In this document: piece after piece, positions 1-11,885 of the stretch
Numbering within the stretch: position 1 is the stretch's first letter
How the letters are laid out: every line of letters starts with the position of its first letter
DNA from: Parapristionchus giblindavisi
Taxonomy: Eukaryota > Nematoda > Chromadorea > Rhabditida > Diplogasteridae
Direction of reading: 5' to 3'
NCBI GenBank assembly: GCA_943737045.1
Contig: CALSFV010000204.1
Location: 1,178,001 to 1,242,000 of the forward strand
Length of the DNA: 64,000 nucleotides
Made by a program: the position numbers and the translations under genes
Notes under the pieces: generated by a model
What the model was told of the DNA's origin: nothing
The model's input: the letters and a program-made list of their open reading frames with translations, nothing else
Database searches by the model: none

Positions 1-2085
1 CAACTAGTAAAGAACAATAAGAACGATAAGAACAATTACAAGGACGTTTAGAGTAGTACATCATGATCGAGTTGTGTGCACGCGGCGCATCATTTATTTC
101 GGAGCGGCATGAATATTTTCAGATATCAAAAATCTCAAGTATCGATTTTGAGTATCGATGATATACAGATCTTTCCATGAGAATTGTAATGAAAGAGCGA
201 ATTTCCGAGAAGCGGGATGGTTCAGTTGCTTTTGAAGTGGGGATTTTCGAATAGTTTAAGAGAAAATACCCACGGAAAGAACTGTGTATATCCGACACGC
301 ATGATAAAAAATTAGCAAAAAACATCCTAGTTCGCTACACGCAATGAACATAATTCGACTATGATGTAATACAGAATGTTTTCGGCAAACTATTAGGTAT
401 TACATAGAGAAATAAACGTTACAAAAAATAAGTGTGTGCATACACGGTTAAAAAGAGGAATGGTAAGGGGATTAGAGACTACCGATGTCGGGAGTCACAT
501 CATCAGGTCTCATCGTAGTTGCGGTCCTTCTCTTCTTCTCCTCCATTGCTGATCCCGAAGGCGCATCGTCATCGCTATTCCTGTAAAAGAAAACATATAT
601 AAATAAATAAATATTAATTTTCACAGAGCTTGCACTTACTGGTACCGTATTTTGAACACCGCATAAGAGTGTACATGGTACATCAAACACCTGTGTTTGC
701 TGTGAAAAGGTGCAAACGTGATTTTCAAGAAACTGTAAAATATCAAGGTATACTGTAACGAAAATATCTCATACGGAAAGATCGCTATTTATTTACCGCA
801 CTTATGGATACGTAATCTAAATTACACATAAAACACTCAACCTTCACAATCTCTAGTGTCGTTATCGATTTCAAAAGCGTCGGATAATATATGAGGCCCT
901 TTGTGAGAGAATCGATCAAGGGCATACATTTTCGGTGCCCTCGCTATTGTTTTTATATAGTGGGTCGATTTTCGAAATATCGTGGGTCAATATAGAACAT
1001 TCGTCATTTTTTGCTTAAAAGTCGTCATTTTTAGCTTATTTTCGTATCAAGTAGCTGAAAATGAGCCATATATAGTGGGTCAATCCTCGCATTACGAGGG
1101 TATAGCAATGTATGATCAAGGGCCGATAAGCTCAATTTTGAGACTTCGGATTTCTGGTTTTCGATTATTCTGATGACGATGTACAAAGTCATTCTGCATA
1201 TCACTCCCGTCACGAGAGGGGAATTGAGATAAAATGGCTATTCTTCGGAATGAAGCAAAAATGGTGAAATGAGTTAGGACCATTTTTGGACATCTCTAGG
1301 CATGCCCTACCAGAACTCTCATTGTTCAATTTTCATTTTGGGGCTCAATACACCGGTTCGGTATGGTGAAGTCTCAACTTTGAGCACGAATTTCTCGCTT
1401 CTGGTGCGTTTTAGCGGAAAAGTGTCACAAGAGTTACCCCCGCTCTTTTTTCGAGCTCTATCGCTCTAAACAAACCAGAATCCATGAAAATGTCTCTGAA
1501 CTATATATAGTTGCGTCGTTGAGGCCAAAATAAGTCACGTCGAAATCACGATTTAAATTGTTTCTATTACATATTAATGCTAAAATTAGCGGACTATATC
1601 CTCCGGGGTGGCGTACATGGTTTATGGTTACCCCGAGGGATAGATCCACAAGTAGTTTTTTTGAAAAAGTTAGTTACCCACCCCTAAAATTTCAAAAATG
1701 TTCATAAAAGTTGTGTGAGATGATTCAAAAAAATGAATCATTTCAAAAAAATGATTGTTCCCCACATTCTCATGAGAACATCAATCCATAATCAAACAAT
1801 AATTGATCGAAAAAAACCAATAAATATTATCGTGTTTGCTAGAACCATACGTGGGCAACCTTTGCCGCTAGAACTTAAAATTTCACTAAAATCGAAAAAC
1901 TTGAAATTTCACTAAAATCGAAAAACCTGACCGGATTTTGAGACCCGATAACCTAGCTATTCGACTTATGGGTGGGTGTTGTCGTTAGTGACAATGCTAC
2001 CCAAGTAGGTTCCAACCCAATCATAACCAAACGAAAACAATATCAGGAAAACCGATGAAAGGTAAATGAATAAATCGATATTCAC

Positions 2086-3289
2086 CTGAATTAGACCGTA
2101 TCCGTGACAGGTCGTCGCTCCGACGTTGCTCGGAATCGCACGACACATCCTGTCGAAGCACTTGTCTTAGTATCAATTAATTATTATAGCTAAGATAAAT
2201 CAACAAAGTCAGAAGGAGATCCATGGCTATCTTCTACCGTAATTTAGTTAGTTCGTAATAACCCAGTCCCGTTAGTTGGAATCTACTAGTGTACTTAAAA
2301 TTAGTTTACGATAACCACTTCTACCGTAATGTAGTCAGTCCACTATAGCCAACCATCGTGCTACCGTATCCTCTACTCACCAGTCGCTGCGTTCGCCTCG
2401 CCCCACACATGATTCTCGGGCAGCAGAAGGTAGCTCTCGGGCACGTCGTACGCAACGTTCTCCAAGTACCTGTAATACACACAAATTAATACCGTAATAT
2501 GCTGCAGTCAAATTTATACCGTAATACGCTACACAAATATTGTAATCAAGAACGCCAATTACTCTACTATAATCCAGAAGATCAATAGATAATAGCACAA
2601 ATCGATAACTTAATTAATTTATCAATCGATAATTTGGATACTTCACACCTACATTACATAATCTATGGATAAGTAAGCTGCGCATAGATTAAGAAAGAAG
2701 AATTAGATTATAGAAAATGAGGATATTGATGCAAATATTTAAGAGAAAATTTTACAATTCCCGAATACTCTACATACATCAAGATATCTTTATTGATCGA
2801 AAAAATATTAATTATTGATTGAATAAGTATATTACCACTTGAATGGCTTGCACTGTAGTCGTTGTTTGATGGCCAACTGGGCTGAGATGTCGCCGGGTTG
2901 ACGGTGCTGGCCGGAGGGCTCTCTGAATTGAATTCGAGGGTGAATAAGATGCTGCATGAATCGGATAGATCGAACTAACAAAAGTAAACGTGACCTCACA
3001 ACCGCAGAATGTAACTGTAAGCATACATTTTCATACCCACATAATGCGAGGATCGACCCACTATATGAGGATACAATACATATCAGATAATCAACCAACA
3101 ATTATAATATAGTTTTTGTAGAACAAGACGTTTCAACAAAAGGTTTCTCCTACGATTTCGAAGTCACATTTGTTTACCAGAGGAAATGTATTTAGCAAGA
3201 GCTGAAACTTCATATATAATCGATATATACCTGATATAGTAGTACTTTCCATAGTCGTCCATCCAAGTCTTGACTACTCGAACCATGTT
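2086..3289 (-). pseudogene. Polypeptide GalNAc-transferase fragment, left palindrome arm
   Basis: This is the mirror copy of the right-arm fragment at 5009-6212, with the same exon order read outward on the minus strand. It encodes the end of a family 27 glycosyltransferase catalytic domain (motifs WMDDYGKYYY and LQCKPFKWYLENV) followed by the start of a ricin-type lectin domain (TGDKCFDRM, CHGYGLIQ). Family members add GalNAc to Ser/Thr in the Golgi, but the metal-binding DxH and the catalytic half are absent here, so no enzyme activity is expected from this piece. The exon junctions are intact. A terminal exon ending in a stop may lie at 481-586 and a possible unrelated first exon at 3886-3977, but their phases do not join cleanly. 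Confidence 0.75.
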
Positions 3290-3544
3290 CTGCAAATGAA
3301 TCAATCAATCAATGAACCAATCAACCATCATTCATTCAATTCATTTATAAATGCTTATTCGATTGAAGGATATAAAAACTCTTCAAAGTAACACAAAAAG
3401 ATCGCTAGTACACCTTGGTGGATATATCTTGGTATCACAGTTCAAACTAATCAGAGCAGAAAAAGAATGGGTTATGTTCTTCACACAATATTTCTCTTCT
3501 TTTTTTAACATAAGTAAAACGGGAAATATGTGCAATAACATTAA

Positions 3545-3657
3545 TGGAACACCCTCAGTTAATTGGACCCTCCGCTTTGGCAACGATCTCTCGTAGAGAA
3601 AGAAAGCGTGGGAGCAATGACATAGTGGAGAGTTTCAAATTAGCTCGGGGTGTGACT
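3545..3657. mobile_element. TTAA-flanked MITE, family 2, left arm copy
   Basis: A 113-bp inverted-repeat element is bounded by TTAA at 3541-3544 and 3658-3661. The ends read GGAACACC and GGTGTGAC, and the interior holds the word CTCTCGTAGA seen in other family 2 copies (19850, 36595, 57676). TTAA duplication is the hallmark of piggyBac-type insertion. It was present before the palindrome formed, because the mirror arm has it too. Confidence 0.7.
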
Positions 3658-4640
3658 TTAAACAAAACAACAATTCCCCCCAATTACATTTAAGCAAACC
3701 AGCATGATTCCCTCCCCTCCCGTCTAACACTCAGATGACAAGGAATCGGATAAATTGTACGAACATAGAAATGAATAATTGGCTGATGCACATTAACGTT
3801 AAAACTATAAAATTTTAATCAAAGCTCACTTTAACTCTGACTAGCAATGATGCTCTATGCCTTTGAGAGATACGTACCGTAAAGGACTTACTCTTTCGAA
3901 TGGAAATGGCGTCGAGGATTTAGCGTCCAATTCTCGGCTGTCGATCGAGAACGATCCCACGCGTCTTCGTCGTCCATCTTAGAAGGAGAAGAAGTAATTG
4001 TAATAAACTGAAGATCGAAGAACTTTATACAGAACACAGCGAAAATAAATATGAATAGTTTTCTATTTTTTAAAAACAAAACACGAATTTCAAAAATGCG
4101 ACCGTAACTTACGACTGTGTTTTAGTCTAAAAGTTTGATGTTTTTCCATACAATAAGAAGTGTACGCAATTGTTATCATGAACTGATAAGTGTCGTGAAG
4201 TGTTTGAAATTCGTGTTTTGTTTTTAAAAAAATAGAAAACTATTCATATTTATTTTCGCTGTGTTCTGTATAAAGTTCTTCGATCTTCAGTTTATTACAA
4301 TTACTTCTTCTCCTTCTAAGATGGACGACGAAGACGCGTGGGATCGTTCTCGATCGACAGCCGAGAATTGGACGCTAAATCCTCGACGCCATTTCCATTC
4401 GAAAGAGTAAGTCCTTTACGGTACGTATCTCTCAAAGGCATAGAGCATCATTGCTAGTCAGAGTTAAAGTGAGCTTTGATTAAAATTTTATAGTTTTAAC
4501 GTTAATGTGCATCAGCCAATTATTCATTTCTATGTTCGTACAATTTATCCGATTCCTTGTCATCTGAGTGTTAGACGGGAGGGGAGGGAATCATGCTGGT
4601 TTGCTTAAATGTAATTGGGGGGAATTGTTGTTTTGTTTAA

Positions 4641-4753
4641 AGTCACACCCCGAGCTAATTTGAAACTCTCCACTATGTCATTGCTCCCACGCTTTCTTTC
4701 TCTACGAGAGATCGTTGCCAAAGCGGAGGGTCCAATTAACTGAGGGTGTTCCA
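4641..4753. mobile_element. TTAA-flanked MITE, family 2, right arm copy
   Basis: Mirror image of the element at 3545-3657, flanked by TTAA at 4637-4640 and 4754-4757. Presence in both arms at the same relative site shows that the insertion is older than the inverted duplication. Confidence 0.7.
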
Positions 4754-5008
4754 TTAATGTTATTGCACATATTTCCCGTTTTACTTATGTTAAAAAAAGA
4801 AGAGAAATATTGTGTGAAGAACATAACCCATTCTTTTTCTGCTCTGATTAGTTTGAACTGTGATACCAAGATATAACCACCAAGGTGTACTAGCGATCTT
4901 TTTGTGTTACTTTGAAGAGTTTTTATATCCTTCAATCGAATAAGCATTTATAAATGAATTGAATGAATGATGGTTGATTGGTTCATTGATTGATTGATTC
5001 ATTTGCAG

Positions 5009-6212
5009 AACATGGTTCGAGTAGTCAAGACTTGGATGGACGACTATGGAAAGTACTACTATATCAGGTATATATCGATTATATATGAAGTTTCAGCTCT
5101 TGCTAAATACATTTCCTCTGGTAAACAAATGTGACTTCGAAATCGTAGGAGAAACCTTTTGTTGAAACGTCTTGTTCTACAAAAACTATATTATAATTGT
5201 TGGTTGATTATCTGATATGTATTGTATCCTCATATAGTGGGTCGATCCTCGCATTATGTGGGTATGAAAATGTATGCTTACAGTTACATTCTGCGGTTGT
5301 GAGGTCACGTTTACTTTTGTTAGTGCGATCTATCCGATTCATGCAGCATCTTATTCACCCTCGAATTCAATTCAGAGAGCCCTCCGGCCAGCACCGTCAA
5401 CCCGGCGACATCTCAGCCCAGTTGGCCATCAAACAACGACTACAGTGCAAGCCATTCAAGTGGTAATATACTTATTCAATCAATAATTAATATTTTTTCG
5501 ATCAATAAAGATATCTTGATGTATGTAGAGTATTCGGGAATTGTAAAATTTTCTCTTAAATATTTGCATCAATATCCTCATTTTCTATAATCTAATTCTT
5601 CTTTCTTAATCTATGCGCAGCTTACTTATCCATAGATTATGTAATGTAGGTGTGAAGTATCCAAATTATCGATTGATAAATTAATTAAGTTATCGATTTG
5701 TGCTATTATCTATTGATCTTCTGGATTATAGTAGAGTAATTGGCGTTCTTGATTACAATATTTGTGTAGCGTATTACGGTATAAATTTGACTGCAGCATA
5801 TTACGGTATTAATTTGTGTGTATTACAGGTACTTGGAGAACGTTGCGTACGACGTGCCCGAGAGCTACCTTCTGCTGCCCGAGAATCATGTGTGGGGCGA
5901 GGCGAACGCAGCGACTGGTGAGTAGAGGATACGGTAGCACGATGGTTGGCTATAGTGGACTGACTACATTACGGTAGAAGTGGTTATCGTAAACTAATTT
6001 TAAGTACACTAGTAGATTCCAACTAACGGGACTGGGTTATTACGAACTAACTAAATTACGGTAGAAGATAGCCATGGATCTCCTTCTGACTTTGTTGATT
6101 TATCTTAGCTATAATAATTAATTGATACTAAGACAAGTGCTTCGACAGGATGTGTCGTGCGATTCCGAGCAACGTCGGAGCGACGACCTGTCACGGATAC
6201 GGTCTAATTCAG
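5009..6212 (+). pseudogene. Polypeptide GalNAc-transferase fragment, right palindrome arm
   Basis: Four exons can be followed with consistent phases: 5009-5067, 5376-5462, 5829-5917 and 6133-6212. Together they encode a stretch typical of family 27 polypeptide N-acetylgalactosaminyltransferases: the helix with WMDDYGKYYY, the GDIS...LAIKQRLQ segment, CKPFKWYLENV just after the catalytic domain, and the first part of the ricin-B lectin domain with paired cysteines (TGDKC, TTCHGYG). The catalytic domain that should precede this is missing, as is most of the lectin domain. The first Met in frame is at 5012-5014. A conceptual 5' exon at 4321-4412 beginning MDDEDAWDRS would bring a stop if spliced directly, and the terminal exon 7726-7834 (ending DVTPDIGSL) needs another, unseen junction. 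Family assignment is good; function as a gene is doubtful. Confidence 0.75.
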
Positions 6213-7725
6213 GTGAATATCGATTTATTCATTTACCTTTCATCGGTTTTCCTGATATTGTTTTCGTTTGGTTATGATTGGGTTGGAACCTACTTGGGTA
6301 GCATTGTCACTAACGACAACACCCACCCATAAGTCGAATAGCTAGGTTATCGGGTCTCAAAATCCGGTCAGGTTTTTCGATTTTAGTGAAATTTCAAGTT
6401 TTTCGATTTTAGTGAAATTTTAAGTTCTAGCGGCAAAGGTTGCCCACGTATGGTTCTAGCAAACACGATAATATTTATTGGTTTTTTTCGATCAATTATT
6501 GTTTGATTATGGATTGATGTTCTCATGAGAATGTGGGGAACAATCATTTTTTTGAAATGATTCATTTTTTTGAATCATCTCACACAACTTTTATGAACAT
6601 TTTTGAAATTTTAGGGGTGGGTAACTAACTTTTTCAAAAAAACTACTTGTGGATCTATCCCTCGGGGTAACCATAAACCATGTACGCCACCCCGGAGGAT
6701 ATAGTCCGCTAATTTTAGCATTAATATGTAATAGAAACAATTTAAATCGTGATTTCGACGTGACTTATTTTGGCCTCAACGACGCAACTATATATAGTTC
6801 AGAGACATTTTCATGGATTCTGGTTTGTTTAGAGCGATAGAGCTCGAAAAAAGAGCGGGGGTAACTCTTGTGACACTTTTCCGCTAAAACGCACCAGAAG
6901 CGAGAAATTCGTGCTCAAAGTTGAGACTTCACCATACCGAACCGGTGTATTGAGCCCCAAAATGAAAATTGAACAAGGGGAGTTCTGGTAGGGCATGCCT
7001 AGAGATGTCCAAAAATGGTCCTAACTCATTTCACCATTTTTGCTTCATTCCGAAGAATAGCCATTTTATCTCAATTCCCCTCTCGTGACGGGAGTGATAT
7101 GCAGAATGACTTTGTACATCGTCATCAGAATAATCGAAAACCAGAAATCCGAAGTCTCAAAATTGAGCTTATCGGCCCTTGATCATACATTGCTATACCC
7201 TCGTAATGCGAGGATTGACCCACTATATATGGCTCATTTTCAGCTACTTGATACGAAAATAAGCTAAAAATGACGACTTTTAAGCAAAAAATGACGAATG
7301 TTCTATATTGACCCACGATATTTCGAAAATCGACCCACTATATAAAAACAATAGCTAGGGCACCGAAAATGTATGCCCTTGATCGATTCTCTCACAAAGG
7401 GCCTCATATATTATCCGACGCTTTTGAAATCGATAACGACACTAGAGATTGTGAAGGTTGAGTGTTTTATGTGTAATTTAGATTACGTATCCATAAGTGC
7501 GGTAAATAAATAGCGATCTTTCCGTATGAGATATTTTCGTTACAGTATACCTTGATATTTTACAGTTTCTTGAAAATCACGTTTGCACCTTTTCACAGCA
7601 AACACAGGTGTTTGATGTACCATGTACACTCTTATGCGGTGTTCAAAATACGGTACCAGTAAGTGCAAGCTCTGTGAAAATTAATATTTATTTATTTATT
7701 TATTTATATATGTTTTATTTTACAG

Positions 7726-7834
7726 GAATAGCGATGACGATGCGCCTTCGGGATCAGCAATGGAGGAGAAGAAGAGAAGGACCGCAACTACGATGAGACC
7801 TGATGATGTGACTCCCGACATCGGTAGTCTCTAA
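7726..7834 (+). CDS. Possible terminal exon in the right palindrome arm
   Basis: A TTTTACAG acceptor at 7718-7725 precedes an open stretch rich in acidic and basic residues (NSDDDAPSG, EEKKRR, DDVTPDIGSL) that ends in TAA at 7832-7834. The same exon lies in the left arm on the minus strand (about 479-586). An upstream candidate exon, about 7600-7660, ends at a GTAAGT donor. The phases do not connect these to the GalNAc-transferase exons with the introns I can see, so this is either a separate small gene or a degraded 3' end. Confidence 0.3.
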
Positions 7835-8215
7835 TCCCCTTACCATTCCTCTTTTTAACCGTGTATGCACACACTTATTTTTTGTAACGTTTATTTCTCT
7901 ATGTAATACCTAATAGTTTGCCGAAAACATTCTGTATTACATCATAGTCGAATTATGTTCATTGCGTGTAGCGAACTAGGATGTTTTTTTGCTAATTTTT
8001 TATCATGCGTGTCGGATATACACAGTTCTTTCCGTGGGTATTTTCTCTTAAACTATTCGAAAATCCCCACTTCAAAAGCTACTGAACCATCCCGCTTCTC
8101 GGAAATTCGCTCTTTCATTACAATTCTCATGGAAAGGGTGATAAGACATTTCGGAAAAAAAATTTGGGAAAATAACAAATGGGAGAAGTCCAAATGGGAA
8201 AATACTATATGGGAA

Positions 8216-8480
8216 CATCAATCTCGGAAAAGGACATTTCGGAAAGTTTTTTTCGGAGAACGACATTTCGGAATAGGACATTTCGGAAAGTTCTTTTTCG
8301 GAGATTCAATTCCGGAAAAGGACATTTCGGAAAGTTTTTTTCGGAGAACGACATTTCGGAAAGTTCTTTTTCGGAGATTCAATTCCGGAATAGGACATTT
8401 CGGAAAGTTCTTTTTCGGAGAAGGACATTTCGGAATAGGACATTTCGGAAAGTTCTTTTTCGGGGATTCAATTCCGGAGG
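8216..8480. repeat. TTTCGG-rich minisatellite in the left arm of the foldback element
   Basis: Variants of the unit GACATTTCGGAAAGTTCTTT repeat with short spacers (TCGGAGAAC, GATTCAATTCCGG). The matching inverted array is at about 11056-11300. Open frames here (FGKFFFG, RTFRKV repeats) exist only because the unit lacks stops; they are not genes. Confidence 0.85.
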
Positions 8481-8924
8481 GGGGGGGTGACATTTCAGCA
8501 ACCGCATTTCGGCAACCGACATTTCGGCAACGGGGCATAACTCGGTTCGTAAGGGTCATAGAAACATGAGATGGGTATCAATGTGATCAGCATCAGTAGC
8601 ACTACCGTAATATACCGTAACGCAGATCGGTGGGTCATATCAAGTGCGGTGGGTCATATCGGGGCATAACTCGGTTCGTAGGTGTCATAGAAGCACGAGA
8701 TGGGTATCGATGTGATCAGCATCAGCAACACTATCGTAATCTACCGTAACCCAGTTCGGTGGGTCAGATCAAGTTCGGTGGGTCAGCTTTCACTAAAAAT
8801 TGTCGGAACAGCCACTACAGTGCGGGACATAATGATATGACACCCCTAAAATTTTGGGATTCTGACCGAATTTTGAATAGAAATCAAAAGTGGTATATAC
8901 CATTTGTATCCACTCCTTGGATAA

Positions 8925-9581
8925 CTAAGGTAGCCCACGTATGAGGAAATGCAATTTCCCGGTCAACGAGACAATAATGATTTTTCGAAATTTTAACGGG
9001 ACATAATGATATGACACCCTGATTTTTTCATGAGATATTATTTTTTTCAAACTTTTGCATAACAGCAATGGATCAACAATAGATGAGTAATCAATAATAT
9101 GGCCCTTCCTCGAGATTGGACCTAAGATCCGAATGGACATGCTTCCATAGAGGGCAAAAATCACTTGAGGCTCGATGCCGTCCCACTCCTTTTTGATGGC
9201 ATCCTTCAACTCGGCAACGGATGCATACTGTTTGTTGTTATTGTACACACGAATAACCAGGATGCCCCTCATGTTCTGCATGGGGTTTGCATCGTGGTTG
9301 CCCCTAGGGCATGGAAGAACTGGGATGTTCTTAACTGTGAACAATGGTTTTGAGTGGAGTTGGTGGCGAAGGAGACGCCGTCTTTCTTCGAGATCAGGTG
9401 GTGGGCACGGCTCATCCTCATGAACAGAACAAGGGTAGTCTGGTACATCACACGATACTCCCCATAGTCCATCCTGCTGGAGCGGTAGGAGATGGGCGGC
9501 ATGTCGATTTTTAAGAACGCACCCTAGTACGGTGCATGTTATTTTGTTCAAAAAATTGAAATTATCAGTTTCTGATCGCAT
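8925..9581 (-). pseudogene. Tc3-like transposase C-terminal fragment, left copy
   Basis: The frame encodes MRGILVIRVYNNNKQYASVA and then LKDAIKKEWDGI, SMSIRI and SRKG, the typical C-terminus of Tc1/mariner transposases around and after the last catalytic acidic residue. Upstream parts in this frame and the neighbouring one (HLISKKDG) are out of phase with each other, so the fragment is frameshifted. It lacks the N-terminal paired-type DNA-binding region and the first catalytic Asp. It cannot make an active enzyme. Confidence 0.85.
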
Positions 9582-10135
9582 TCACCGATGAGAAGAAAAT
9601 CAACCCCTATAGTGCGGACGGCTATAACTGCTTCTGACGTGAGTTCATCAAGGAATCACGTTATTTCAGCAGGATGAACTTCGGTCATGTTCTGGGGCGC
9701 GTTCTTAAAAATCGACATGCCGCCCATCTCCTTCCGCTCCAGCAGGATGGACTATGGCGAGTATCGTGTGATGTACCAGCCTACCCTTGTTCTGTTCATG
9801 AGGATGAGCCGTGTCCACCACCTGATCTCGAAGAAAGACGGCGCCTCCTTCGCCACCAACTCCACTCAAAACCATTGTTCACAGTTAAGAACATCCCAGT
9901 TCTTCCATGCCCTACGGGCAACCACGATGCACACCCCATGCAGAACATGAGGGGCATCCTGGTTATTCGTGTGTACAATAACAACAAACAGTATGCATCC
10001 GTTGCCGAGTTGAAGGATGCCATCAAAAAGGAGTGGGACGGCATCGACCCTCAAGTGATTTTTGCCCTCTATGGAAGCATGTCCATTCGGATCTTAGGTC
10101 CAATCTCGAGGAAGGGCCATAACATTGATTACTAA
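9570..10135 (+). pseudogene. Tc3-like transposase fragment, right copy with catalytic region
   Basis: This is a longer copy than its inverted partner. It starts within the catalytic core (FTDEKKINPYSADGY), has an internal stop shortly after, changes frame near 9690 (MFWGAFLKI, then HHLISKKDGASF), and returns to the other frame for the C-terminus (MRGILVIRVY, DAIKKEWDGI, ending near HNIDY). The DEKK and KDGA segments match the positions of the first two catalytic acids of the DD34-type triad. The DNA-binding domain is absent. It is a decayed Tc3-group transposase; the family assignment is from recalled motif patterns. Confidence 0.85.
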
Positions 10136-11660
10136 TCTATTGTTGATCCATTGCTGTTATGCAGAAGTTTGAAAAAAAATAATATCTCATGAAAAAATCA
10201 GGGTGTCATATCATTATGTCCCGTTAAAATTTCGAAAAATCATTATTTTCTCGTTGACCGGGAAATTGCATTTCCTCATACGTGGGCTACCTTAGTTATC
10301 CAAGGAGTTGATACAAATGGTATATACCACTTTTGATTTCCATTCAAAATTCGGCCAGAATCCCAAAATTTTAGGGGTGTCATATCATTATGTCCCGCAC
10401 TGTACTTGTGCGAAATCATTATGAGCTATTGCAAACTACAGTAATCTACCGTAACCCAGTTCTGTAGGTCAGATAAAGTGCGATGGGTCAGATTTGACTA
10501 AAAATTGTCGGAATGGCCACTACGTGTGTGATATCATCATGAACTATTGCAAAGTACCGTAATCTACCGTAACCCAGTTCGGTGGGTCAGATATCTCTAA
10601 AATTGTGTGTCAGATTAGAGTAAGCATAACTGTAACTAACAACAGCGCTATGCGGTAAATGACGTTAAAAATATCTAAATTTAAAAAATTCAATTTTCAA
10701 ATGTTATTTGAAAAAAAATTGCTAGGACCCGACAAGCTAGTTATGAAACGTTACCGGAATGTCGGTTGTGTTATTACTAAAATCTGACCCACCGAATTTC
10801 ATCTGACCCACCGAACTGGGTTACGGTAGATTACGGTACTTTGCAATAGCTCATAATGATTTCGCACAAGTAGTGGCTGTTCCGACAATTTTTAGTGAAA
10901 GCTGACCCACCGAACTTGATCTGACTCACCGAACTGGGTTACGGTATATTACGGCAGTGCTACTGATGCTGATCACATTGATATCTCATGTTTCTATGAC
11001 CCCTACGAACCGAGTTATGCCCCGTTGCCGAAATGCGGTTGCTGAAATGTCACCCCCCCCCCTCCGGAATTGAATCTCCGAAAAAGAACTTTCCGAAATG
11101 TCCTATTCCGAAATGTCCTTCTCCGAAAAAGAACTTTCCGAAATGTCCTATTCCGAAATGTCCTTCTCCGAAAAAACTTTCCGAAATATCCTTTTCCGGA
11201 ATTGAATCTCCGAAAAAGAACTTTCCGAAATGTCCTATTCCGAAATGTCTTTCTCCGAAAAAAACTTTCCGAAATGTCCTTTTCCGAGATGAAACTTTCC
11301 GAGATGTCCTTCTCCCAGTTGGATTTTCCGAAATGTGCTTTTCCGAATATTCGTTTCCCAAGTGGTATTTTCCCAAATTTTTTTTCCGAAATGTCTTATC
11401 ACCATGGAAAGATCTGTATATCATCGATACTCAAAATCGATACTTGAGATTTTTGATATCTGAAAATATTCATGCCGCTCCGAAATAAATGATGCGCCGC
11501 GTGCACACAACTCGATCATGATGTACTACTCTAAACGTCCTTGTAATTGTTCTTATCGTTCTTATTGTTCTTTACTAGTTGTTATTATTTAAATATTCCA
11601 TTCGTTTGTTCCGAAGTTTGGCCTGCTCCGAAGAACCCACCAATTTCCATTCACGAATTT

Positions 11661-11885
11661 GCCAAATTTGACGTCGTCATTTTTGGCATTTTTCAATTTT
11701 GCCAAATTTGAAGTCTTCATTTTTGGCACTTTCAATTTTGCCAAATTTGAAGTCTTCATTTTTGGCACTTTCAATTCTGCCAAATTTGACGTCGTCATTT
11801 TTGGCACTTTCAATTTTGCCAAATTTGACGTCGTCATTTTTGGCAATTTCAATTCTGCCAAATTTGACGTCGTCATTTTTGGCGA
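11661..11885. repeat. 39-bp minisatellite, about six units
   Basis: GCCAAATTTGACGTCGTCAT recurs at 11661, 11701, 11740, 11779, 11818 and 11857, a 39-bp period with GACGTCGTC/GAAGTCTTC variants and TTTTGGCA closing each unit. Each unit contains its own small inverted pair (TTGCCAAA ... TTTGGCA). Because 39 is a multiple of three, several frames stay open on both strands; none is a gene. Confidence 0.95.

Larger units (their letters stand above)
8818..10402. mobile_element. Inverted Tc3-like element with TA target duplication
   Basis: The element begins CAGTGCGGGACATAATGATA and ends with the inverse of it, with TA at 8816-8817 and 10403-10404. The interrupted host sequence can be seen whole in the opposite arm of the enclosing foldback element (about 10865-10885, reading GCACAAGTAGTGGC), so this insertion is younger than that element's inverted arms. 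The body is not a normal autonomous transposon: both sides carry the C-terminal half of a mariner/Tc transposase in opposite orientation with a short asymmetric centre (about 9545-9690). Confidence 0.92.
8137..11403. mobile_element. Foldback DNA transposon with 8-bp target duplication, split by a second element
   Basis: The ends are perfect inverted repeats beginning GGTGATAAGACATTTCGG, flanked by ATGGAAAG at 8129-8136 and 11404-11411. The undisturbed target, CTTTCCAT, survives in the left palindrome arm at 171-178, which proves an insertion after the inverted duplication. An 8-bp duplication suits hAT- or P-type elements. Each arm carries a TTTCGG-rich minisatellite and then a region of repeats with GACCCACCGAACT and TTACGGTA. 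No transposase of its own is visible, so it is non-autonomous; without the Tc3-like insertion it would be about 1.68 kb. Confidence 0.9.
1..11581. repeat. Giant imperfect palindrome (two inverted arms, about 4.1 kb each)
   Basis: Bases 1-4094 reappear as reverse complement at 4203-8136 and, after an insertion, 11412-11581. The unique spacer is about 108 bp (4095-4202). Base p on the left pairs with about 8297-p. The arms differ by scattered substitutions and small indels, for example the TTTA-repeat length near 600 versus 7690 and a few single changes near 940, 1318 and 2970, so they are not a mirror copy made by assembly. The left arm begins at the window edge and may extend beyond it. Each arm carries the same gene fragment, reading outward from the centre. 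The cause of the inversion is not visible: no terminal repeats or target duplications can be assigned because one end is off the window. Confidence 0.95.

Noticed and set aside
8179..8569. Open frames of 100-200 codons with FGKFFFG or RTFRKV repeats, also at 11033-11488
   Set aside because: They translate the TTTCGG minisatellite arms of the foldback element in several frames and both strands at once, which is expected of a stop-poor repeat and not of a gene.
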